This document shows positions 7,242 through 12,476 of a DNA stretch of 12,476 bases, piece after piece. How positions within the stretch are numbered: the first letter of the stretch is position 1; each line of letters begins with the position of its first letter. Made by a program: the position numbers and the translations under genes. Location of the stretch: positions 1 through 12,476 of the forward strand of contig JAISKY010000198.1 of assembly GCA_031260745.1 (NCBI GenBank), written 5' to 3'. The notes below the pieces were generated by a model that was not told the DNA's origin, did no database searches, and saw only the letters and a program-made list of their open reading frames with translations. The stretch is from Oscillospiraceae bacterium. Lineage in GTDB: Bacteria > Bacillota > Clostridia > Oscillospirales > Oscillospiraceae.

Positions 7242-9004
7242 TCCGCGTCACCTCCCGAAATCAGGGCTTTAATCTGAGCGGTCATATCAGCCGAAATTTT
7301 TTCGTATTCTGATTTATAATCATTAACCGTCTTAGCGCGGCTGATACGCGTTTTGGCTTCAATCGCGGACAAATCCTTAACGCTTACGCCGCGTTGCAGC
7401 GCTCCGCGGGCAAGCGTGTCGTACTCCAATATCATCGCAAGCGTTTTCACCTGACGGTCGTACGACGAATAGCTGTCAACGTCAACGAACGCGTCCTGTT
7501 GAAGATAATCCTCTCGAATCAGCTTCGCGGTTTCAAGCGCAAGCAGTTCGGCGGCGGAGAAACTGTCCTTACCGACAAGTTTGGCTATCTCGTTAAGCGA
7601 GTTTTCCTCCGCCAAAAGCGCGACCGCGTTTTCGCGGTTTTTTAAGAACGATACTCCGAGGTTCTTGTCGTACCACGAACTCAAATTATCAAGATACAGC
7701 GAGTAGCTGTTAAGCCAACTAATCGCCGGGAAATGACGCTTACGCGCTAAATTCGCGTCCAAGCTCCAAAATACTTTGACGAAACGCAGTGTCGCCTGGC
7801 TTACAGGTTCCGAGATGTCGCCGCTAGGCGGCGATACGGCTCCGATTACAGTTAAACTGCCTTTGCGGGTTGGTTCACCGCCGCACTGACACTCAACCGC
7901 GCCCGCGCGCTCGTAGAACTGAGCCAATCGGCTTGAAAGATATGCGGGATAACCTTCCTCGCCGGGCATTTCGTCTAAGCAACCGCTAATCTCCCGCAGA
8001 GCTTCAGCCCAACGGCTCGTACTATCCGCGATAACCGCAACGTCGTAGCCCATATCGCGGTAATATTCCGCGATTGTGATTCCTGTGTAAATACTCGCTT
8101 CACGCGCCGCGACCGTCATATCGGAAGTATTCGCGATAATTACCGTACGTTTAATTAGCGGCTCGCCCGTGCGCGGGTCGTTAATCTCCGTGAACTCCGT
8201 TAAAAGGTCGGTCATTTCGTTGCCGCGTTCGCCGCAGCCGATGTAGACCACGACGTCAACGTCCGACCACTTTGCAATTTGCCGCTGAATGACCGTCTTA
8301 CCGCTTCCGAACGCGCCGATAACCGCCGCTGTACCTCCTTTCGCAATTGGGAACAGAGTATCAATTACGCGCTGTCCGCTTTGAAGCGGAATTGTCGGTA
8401 GATGTTTTCGTTTATAAGGACGGCTTTTGCGAACGCCCCACTTTTGCATCAGCGTAATATCGGAGGTTTTTCCGTCCTCGGATTTAATAGTCGCGATTGT
8501 GTCAAGCACGGTGTACTCTCCGGACTGAATCGCGGTAATCTCGCCGTTGATTCCGTGCGGAATCATAACGCGGTGTTCAATCGCGGAGGTTTCCCGAACC
8601 GTACCGATAATGTCGCCGCCCGCAACCTTACCTCCAACCTGAGCGGTTGCGTTAAAATCCCAAACGCGCTCGCGATTCAGAGCGGGTATCTCAACGCCGC
8701 GAGTCAAAGCCGCGCCCGTAAGCTCGCGTATTTCCTCCGGCGGACGTTGAATACCGTCGTAAATATTTTCGAGTAATCCGGGACCAAGCTCCACGGAGAG
8801 TACGGAACCTGTGGTATTAACTGCCGCGCCGGGTCCAAGTCCGGCGGTTTCCTCGTAAACTTGTATATTTGCCCGGTCGCCGGTCATTGACAGTATTTCG
8901 CCGCGTAAGCGCCGCTCGCCGACCAGAACAATGTCGGTTATACTCGCGTCGGCTAATCCCTCCGCGACAATAAGCGGTCCGGATACCTTAACAATTCGTC
9001 CCAA
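7238..9004 (-). CDS. ntpA: V/A-type ATPase subunit A (catalytic)
   Basis: The catalytic subunit of the A3B3 head. Numbered from the longest reading (TTG at 9022, 594 residues): P-loop GAFGSGKT at 236-243, GCGERGNEM with the catalytic Glu at 262-270, Walker B region VAVIADSTSRWAEALREISG at 328-347, and the A-specific non-homologous insert before the P-loop. I prefer the second TTG, at 9004 (codon 7, giving about 588 residues): it has GGGGAG 8 nt upstream and yields an N-terminus beginning GRIVKVSGPLIVAEG, as in the family, whereas the TTG at 9022 has no ribosome-binding site. The catalytic P-loop has Ser where eukaryotic V-ATPases have the redox-sensitive Cys. Two cysteines lie in VECQCGG (376-382). 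Its 3' end overlaps the B start by 4 nt. Confidence 0.96.
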   Translation of the reverse strand: MGRIVKVSGPLIVAEGLADASITDIVLVGERRLRGEILSMTGDRANIQVYEETAGLGPGAAVNTTGSVLSVELGPGLLENIYDGIQRPPEEIRELTGAALTRGVEIPALNRERVWDFNATAQVGGKVAGGDIIGTVRETSAIEHRVMIPHGINGEITAIQSGEYTVLDTIATIKSEDGKTSDITLMQKWGVRKSRPYKRKHLPTIPLQSGQRVIDTLFPIAKGGTAAVIGAFGSGKTVIQRQIAKWSDVDVVVYIGCGERGNEMTDLLTEFTEINDPRTGEPLIKRTVIIANTSDMTVAAREASIYTGITIAEYYRDMGYDVAVIADSTSRWAEALREISGCLDEMPGEEGYPAYLSSRLAQFYERAGAVECQCGGEPTRKGSLTVIGAVSPPSGDISEPVSQATLRFVKVFWSLDANLARKRHFPAISWLNSYSLYLDNLSSWYDKNLGVSFLKNRENAVALLAEENSLNEIAKLVGKDSFSAAELLALETAKLIREDYLQQDAFVDVDSYSSYDRQVKTLAMILEYDTLARGALQRGVSVKDLSAIEAKTRISRAKTVNDYKSEYEKISADMTAQIKALISGGDAE

Positions 9005-9043
9005 ATCCTCAACTCCCCACAAAATATAGTTACAGTTAATTAG

Positions 9044-9289
9044 CTAAATCGGTATCAACGCGGGTACGGGTATCTCGCGGTAAGCGGCGACTTCGCCGGG
9101 AATTTGCGCCGCCAGTCGCGCGGTTATGTAGATAATCGCGTATTTTTCATCGCTATAAGTCAAGCGGCTCAACGCGGATTTAGCCTCGTCGGGAGTTTCG
9201 CACGCGACCGTAACAAACCCAAGCGCCTTAAACGCCGTTACGCTGTCTTTATCGCCGATTACCGCGATTTTGTACGTGTCGTTGTCCAT
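9044..9289 (-). CDS. ntpG: V/A-type ATPase subunit F, C-terminally short
   Basis: An 81-residue central-stalk subunit that binds D. YKIAVIGDKDSVTAFKALGF (6-25), ETPDEAKSAL (31-40), YAIIYITARLAAQIP (50-64) and IPVPALIPI (73-81) match the F family's Rossmann-like domain. Family members are usually about 100-110 residues and continue after the P-a-l/i-I-P strand with a glycine-rich loop and a final helix. Here a TAG stop follows ALIPI directly, and the 39 nt before the A start are AT-rich with no trace of the missing segment in any frame. The ATG overlaps the C stop by 1 nt (TGATG), with GGGAGG just upstream. It sits in the standard C-F-A-B order. Probably functional, but without the mobile C-terminal helix. 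Confidence 0.88.
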   Translation of the reverse strand: MDNDTYKIAVIGDKDSVTAFKALGFVTVACETPDEAKSALSRLTYSDEKYAIIYITARLAAQIPGEVAAYREIPVPALIPI

Positions 9290-10269
9290 CAGACCTCCCT
9301 AAGCCGGCTTTTTATCGTTGCGGGGTCAATTCCCGCGAACCGTCCGACCATTACCGTCCTTACGGCGGCTATCTCGTTCTCAACCGCGCAGATGTAGCCA
9401 ATCAATGGTTTTTCGCTGAACCCGGACGACTTCGCCTGAGCAAGATATTTCAGCAGAGCGTTGTCCGTTAATAGCTCAAACTCCGTAACAGCTCCGCCCG
9501 TGATTGCGGCTTTCGCCGCTCCGACGGCGGTGTGAAGCTCCGTACCGTTGAACAAATCAGGCAGAGTTTCAGGTTTGGAAATCGCTTTTTTAATACGGTC
9601 AGGCGTAACCGCGCCGCCGTCAAGCAAAGCCTGCTCCTGACGTGCGCGTACCGCTCTAACCGAGGAACGCAAATTCGCCGCGTCTACGCTTAGTTTTACG
9701 TAACCTTTCAAAAATTCGCTGCCGGATTCGTCCGCGTATGTTTGGAACTCGTAAAAATACGCCTTATCAAGCGCGAAATCCGACAATTGCGGGTCGGAGG
9801 TTTTCGCGAGAATATCAACGGCTTCTTTTATCGCGGAACTCATTTTCTCCGGTAAATCGCGGAAGTTATTTTCAAGGAACGCCGCGATTAGCTTTTCCGG
9901 AGCAACGCGTCCGGACGCGATTAGCAGATGGTCTGCCGGAACTCCGGCGCATTGCGACTTAACCAGCGTTTTTGCGTTGTGATAATCGTACTTGACGCGG
10001 AACGCGTCAACAATAGCGGGATTCGGAGCGAACTTAGACATCTCCGCGAGTACGTCATAACGGCGTTTCGCAAGAATCTGCTCAAACGCGCTTATGTCCT
10101 CCGCTTCAAAATTCAACTGCCACGCTTCCGCAAGCGCTGTAAGCGCGTCCTCAACATCGCGAGCTTCAAGCATACGCTCAAGCCCCGCTTTGCCGATTAG
10201 CTTAGATTCCTTGGCGTGAATATAAGACGACAAGAACAGATAGTCCGTATCTTTAATCTTTTTTGCCAT
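9289..10269 (-). CDS. ntpC: V/A-type ATPase subunit C (rotor socket, d-type)
   Basis: A mostly helical subunit of the AC39/d family, which caps the proteolipid ring and receives the D/F shaft. Starting at the ATG at 10269 gives 326 residues, in the family range of about 320-350. It begins MAKKIKDTDYLFLSSYIHAK. Family-like stretches are RYDVLAEM (about residues 70-77), FRVKYDYHNAKTLVKSQ (about 90-106), KAYFYEF (about 190-196) and the C-terminal KPLIGYICAVENEIAAVRTV, ending with KSRLREV. A longer reading from a GTG at 10293 would add eight residues lying over the ribosome-binding sequence, so I reject it. Upstream is a doubled GGAAGGTG. It follows E after 64 nt and overlaps F by 1 nt. Confidence 0.93.
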   Translation of the reverse strand: MAKKIKDTDYLFLSSYIHAKESKLIGKAGLERMLEARDVEDALTALAEAWQLNFEAEDISAFEQILAKRRYDVLAEMSKFAPNPAIVDAFRVKYDYHNAKTLVKSQCAGVPADHLLIASGRVAPEKLIAAFLENNFRDLPEKMSSAIKEAVDILAKTSDPQLSDFALDKAYFYEFQTYADESGSEFLKGYVKLSVDAANLRSSVRAVRARQEQALLDGGAVTPDRIKKAISKPETLPDLFNGTELHTAVGAAKAAITGGAVTEFELLTDNALLKYLAQAKSSGFSEKPLIGYICAVENEIAAVRTVMVGRFAGIDPATIKSRLREV

Positions 10270-10279
10270 ATAGTTAATA

Positions 10280-10300
10280 CACCTTCCGCACACCTTCCGC
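10280..10300 (-). repeat. Tandem duplication of the ribosome-binding segment before subunit C
   Basis: On the minus strand GCGGAAGGTG occurs twice, separated by one T, just upstream of the C start codon at 10269. The copy nearer the gene places AGGTG 10 nt from the ATG. The second copy is a duplicate Shine-Dalgarno-like site further upstream. Confidence 0.6.
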
Positions 10301-10314
10301 GACCAATGAAATAT

Positions 10315-10333
10315 CGGCGGCTAAACTCCGCCG
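10315..10333 (-). promoter_or_regulatory. GC-rich stem-loop in the E-C intercistronic gap
   Basis: Directly after the TAA of E, the minus strand reads CGGCGG, a 7-nt loop AGTTTAG, then CCGCCG: a perfect 6-bp all-GC stem. There is no following T-run, so full termination is unlikely. Such a hairpin could protect the 3' end of the upstream I-K-E message or attenuate read-through. This would fit the need for more K and E than C per complex. The role is inferred. Confidence 0.5.
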
Positions 10334-10762
10334 TTATTCCGAAAACAGGATTTCAGCTACCTTTGGGGTCAGCTCATCGCGCCGATATTTAAGCGCCATT
10401 GCGGTATCGCGCTTACTTTCCGTAGTACCGTCGGATTTGACCAGCTGAACATTGAATTTTCCGCCGTCGGGAACGCTTTCAAGTTTTTGCGCCGCAAGCT
10501 CAAACGCTTCCGCAATAAGCAACTGCTTTTCCGTAAGTATAGCCTTTTTGGACTCCGCGTTAGCCGTACTCGCCAAAAGTTCAGTTTGACGCGCGGCTTC
10601 GAGTTTACCGGCTTCGAGGATTTTCGCGGTTTCAGCGTCCGCTTCGGCGCGATAGCGTTCGGCTATTTCGGCGCGCTCCGCGTCGGAGGCTCTCTTAATT
10701 TCGTCAGCCTCGGCGCGAGCGTCCTCGATTATCTTCGCGGTTATTTTTTCAATTCCGTTCAT
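10334..10762 (-). CDS. ntpE: V/A-type ATPase subunit E (peripheral stalk), shortened C-terminal domain
   Basis: A 142-residue peripheral-stalk subunit that pairs with H/G to hold the A3B3 head still against the membrane stator. The N-terminus MNGIEKITAKIIEDARAEAD (1-20) is diagnostic, and residues 8-95 form an alanine- and glutamate-rich coiled coil. Family members are usually about 185-200 residues, with a globular C-terminal domain of about 90-100. Here LESVPDG (94-100) is followed by only about 42 residues, yet the extreme C-terminus LTPKVAEILFSE matches the conserved end (P-x-V-A-x-I-L-F). The gene therefore looks internally shortened, not frameshifted. A GGGGA site lies 6 nt before the ATG. 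It sits 30 nt after K. Identity is good; whether the head contact is normal is uncertain. Confidence 0.88.
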   Translation of the reverse strand: MNGIEKITAKIIEDARAEADEIKRASDAERAEIAERYRAEADAETAKILEAGKLEAARQTELLASTANAESKKAILTEKQLLIAEAFELAAQKLESVPDGGKFNVQLVKSDGTTESKRDTAMALKYRRDELTPKVAEILFSE

Positions 10763-10792
10763 TATAAGTCCCCAGTACGAAAATTCGCCAAG

Positions 10793-11284
10793 CTATAGCG
10801 TAATTGCGTTAACCATCAGTAATGACGCAAGCAGAGAGAGTATCCCATAGAACTCAACGATTACGCAAAGAATGATACCTTTCACAAAATCGTCGGGTTT
10901 TTTCGCGACTATGTTAATGCTTGCCGCGGCTACTCGCCCCAGGAAAATCGCGGACAGGAATCCTCCGAACATAATCGGCAGACACGCCGCGAATATCTGC
11001 CAGCCCTGCTGGAGATTAATCGGCAAAAGTCCCGCTCCGAACATTCCGATTTTCGACGCGGCGGCGAACCAAATCAGGATACCGTACAATCCCTGTAACC
11101 CGGGAATAGCTTGCAGAATAAGGCACTTGGAGAATTGCTCCGGATTCTCCGCTATCAATCCCGCCGCCGCTTCGCCCGCAATCCCCGTACCTTTCGCGGA
11201 ACCGATACAACAGAACATTACGGAAAGTCCGGCGCCTAACAGCGCAATCGCAAGTCCTCCGAACTGTTCAAAAAACACTGCCAT
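10793..11284 (-). CDS. ntpK: V/A-type ATPase subunit K (proteolipid rotor ring, four transmembrane helices)
   Basis: A 163-residue duplicated proteolipid with two hairpins. Helix regions are at about 10-32, 53-78, 96-122 and 134-158, with repeated loops GEAAAGLIAENPEQF (37-51) and ASINIVAKKPDDF (121-133). The ion-carrying carboxylate is Glu144 in VIVEFYGIL, equivalent to Glu139 of Enterococcus hirae NtpK. The first hairpin has Gln64 and Tyr67 (PGLQGLYG, 61-68), matching Q65 and Y68. However, Leu63 replaces T64, and Leu115 (IFLGRVAA, 113-120) replaces Q110, both side-chain ligands of the known Na+ site. This suggests H+ coupling or altered Na+ affinity. AAAGGAGG lies upstream of the ATG, in an A-rich leader that fits high expression of a multicopy subunit. 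Confidence 0.96.
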   Translation of the reverse strand: MAVFFEQFGGLAIALLGAGLSVMFCCIGSAKGTGIAGEAAAGLIAENPEQFSKCLILQAIPGLQGLYGILIWFAAASKIGMFGAGLLPINLQQGWQIFAACLPIMFGGFLSAIFLGRVAAASINIVAKKPDDFVKGIILCVIVEFYGILSLLASLLMVNAITL

Positions 11285-11343
11285 AGTATTTTTAGCCTCC
11301 TTTAAGACGATTTATGTGGTTTCTTATTTTTTGCGTTGTGATT
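11285..11343 (-). promoter_or_regulatory. A-rich leader with strong Shine-Dalgarno before the proteolipid gene
   Basis: The 59-nt gap between I and K is A-rich and carries AAAGGAGG, with GGAGG 11 nt before the ATG. I see no stable hairpin. An unstructured A-rich leader with a full Shine-Dalgarno favours strong translation, as would be needed for a subunit present in about ten copies per complex. No promoter is evident. Confidence 0.4.
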
Positions 11344-12476
11344 TCAGTCAATGTCTACGTAATTGGTCTTTATTGACAGCGGACGGAACGGCTTGCCGCC
11401 GTTCTCGCAGAATCTGCCGAAAAACTCCGGATATTGTAGCCTTGCGGCGTGTACGTACGCAAAGATTAAATTGATTCCAATGTTAAGCAAATGTCCGACG
11501 ACGAATACCGGTATGAACACAGTCGGACCGGGTATCGCTCCAAACGTATTGATAGCCTGAGCCATAACGCCGCAAGTCAGCATAATCGCCATAAGACGCA
11601 AATACGAAAGTACATCTCCGAAGTAAAGTATCACTTTGAAAAGGCTCGCAAAACCTCCGAGGATTTTCCCAAGCGAAGTCGGACTTTTACGTCCCTGAGT
11701 AAACACCAGCGCGATGACGCCCGCAATAGCGGCGAACCACGTTATTCCAAACGCGCCTAACGCGATTCCCGCGAACAGTAACCACCACGAGCCAACGTCC
11801 ATAAGCGCGTCCAACGGTTTGCCGCCGCGTATCAGCAGATACGCCTTAACGCCCATTCCGAACAAAATATGAATTACTCCGATTCCGAGCGACGCGATTA
11901 GCATTGTCGTTACGTTCGTCATTGGGTTAAACAGAGGATATATTTTGATTTTCCTGCCGACAAAACCTCCGATAATATCCGCGGAGTTGCCAAAAAACGA
12001 ACCGGTAATCAGTCCCGCGGCGCACGTAGTTATTCCGCACATCAGCATTAGCCCGGTCATATATTTCAATGTTCCGCGCAGACGCGGCATTTTATGCCGA
12101 ACAATCAGCGAAGCTATTATCAGTATCAGTCCGTAGCCAAAGTCGTTGAACATTATTCCGAAGAAAATTATGTAGAACGGCATTATCAGAGGATTCGGGT
12201 CTAAGCTAGTATATCGCGGATATGAGAAAATTTCCGTAACCATATTAAACGGTTCCGTGAGTTTGTTGTTACGGAACTTAACCGGAACTATATCTCCCTC
12301 GGCGGGGTCAGTAAGCTCATAAGCGCAGACGTGACGGTTAAGTATGGTTTCAAGCGTCTGAACTTCCGGCAGCGGAACCCAGCCGTTCAGCGCGAACGCA
12401 GTTTCGGAACCGTATAGTTTGCCTTTCGCGTTCTCTGTTTCGATATTTTGAGCAACCTGGTCAAAGTACAGCTTAA
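11344..12476 (-). CDS. ntpI: V/A-type ATPase subunit I (membrane a-type stator), 5' end outside window
   Basis: The reading frame enters from the right edge and gives 376 residues to the TGA. The family is about 640-660 residues, so roughly the first 270 are missing; an internal Met at 12243 is not the real start. Subunit I forms the two ion half-channels facing the K ring. Seen here: the end of the cytoplasmic domain (GWVPLPEV, 31-38; TEPFNMVTEIFSYPRYTSLDPNP, around 73-95), then IIFFGIMFNDFGYGLILI (102-119), which opens the membrane domain, and several hydrophobic helices to about residue 345. LSYLRLMAIML (289-299) carries the essential Arg (here 293) that pairs with the K glutamate. HAARLQYPEFFGRF (342-355) carries the second conserved Arg (345). 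It ends GGKPFRPL plus a short tail. It lies 59 nt before K. Confidence 0.96.
   Translation of the reverse strand, partial: KLYFDQVAQNIETENAKGKLYGSETAFALNGWVPLPEVQTLETILNRHVCAYELTDPAEGDIVPVKFRNNKLTEPFNMVTEIFSYPRYTSLDPNPLIMPFYIIFFGIMFNDFGYGLILIIASLIVRHKMPRLRGTLKYMTGLMLMCGITTCAAGLITGSFFGNSADIIGGFVGRKIKIYPLFNPMTNVTTMLIASLGIGVIHILFGMGVKAYLLIRGGKPLDALMDVGSWWLLFAGIALGAFGITWFAAIAGVIALVFTQGRKSPTSLGKILGGFASLFKVILYFGDVLSYLRLMAIMLTCGVMAQAINTFGAIPGPTVFIPVFVVGHLLNIGINLIFAYVHAARLQYPEFFGRFCENGGKPFRPLSIKTNYVDID

Noticed and set aside
9023..9043. Frameshift remnant of the missing F C-terminus
   Set aside because: The AT-rich gap has stop codons and no glycine-rich or helical F sequence in any frame, so it does not look like a sequencing frameshift.
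10270..10293. GTG start at 10293 for subunit C (eight extra N-terminal residues)
   Set aside because: The extra codons coincide with the duplicated ribosome-binding segment; the ATG at 10269 gives the family-like N-terminus.
12241..12243. Internal Met of subunit I taken as the gene start
   Set aside because: The same frame stays open to the right edge and encodes conserved subunit I sequence (GWVPLPEV and following), so the gene is simply cut by the window.
1..12476. CRISPR arrays, tRNA/rRNA genes, insertion sequences, phage or defence genes
   Set aside because: No spaced direct repeats, cloverleaf sequences, transposase motifs or terminal inverted repeats were seen, and nearly all sequence is taken up by identified genes.

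Overview
The window is a block of twelve genes, all read on the minus strand, from a bacterium of roughly 50% GC with clear Shine-Dalgarno sites. The gene content suggests an anaerobe: a bacterial V/A-type ATPase operon in the clostridial/enterococcal order, an iron-sulfur old-yellow-enzyme reductase and a LarE of the three-cysteine type. A Clostridia-like or other anaerobic lineage is my inference; no rRNA or species marker is present.

Transcription order, from the right edge to the left. (1) V/A-type ATPase operon, 12476 to 4388: the 3' part of subunit I (membrane a-type stator), K (proteolipid rotor), E (peripheral stalk), C (rotor socket), F (central stalk), A (catalytic), B (non-catalytic), then nadC (quinolinate phosphoribosyltransferase, NAD synthesis), then D (central shaft). 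The genes are tightly packed: a 1-nt overlap at C/F, a 4-nt overlap at A/B and a 3-nt gap at B/nadC. nadC therefore lies inside the ATPase operon, and D must be read through it. (2) larE (4280-3468), a PP-loop sulfur transferase for the nickel-pincer cofactor. (3) A methyl-accepting chemotaxis receptor (3421-1760), which ends at a good intrinsic terminator (1739-1709). (4) After an intergenic region with its own extended -10 promoter, an OYE-family flavin/Fe-S oxidoreductase (1562 to 1), cut by the left edge.

The ATPase genes together make a rotary pump: A3B3 hydrolyses or makes ATP, D/F/C form the rotor shaft and link it to the K ring, I carries the ion half-channels with the essential arginine, and E (with an H/G subunit probably encoded just upstream of the window) forms the stator. 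Several subunits are unusual. F stops where the family normally continues for about 20 residues. E has lost about half of its C-terminal globular domain but keeps the extreme C-terminal motif. K has lost two side-chain ligands of the classical Na+ site (the T64 and Q110 positions of Enterococcus hirae NtpK) while keeping the ion-carrying glutamate.

I see no RNA genes, CRISPR arrays, insertion sequences or phage genes, and no gene-free stretch over 300 bases. The longest non-coding stretch is about 200 bp (1563-1759), holding a promoter and a terminator. A sequence-wide oddity is that, by eye, GATC and CATG do not occur and GGCC occurs once, against about 45-50 expected for each. I found no convincing new defence or biosynthetic system. 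The most interesting points are the nadC insertion, the compact or altered ATPase subunits, the atypical catalytic and Fe-S positions of the reductase, and the tetranucleotide avoidance.
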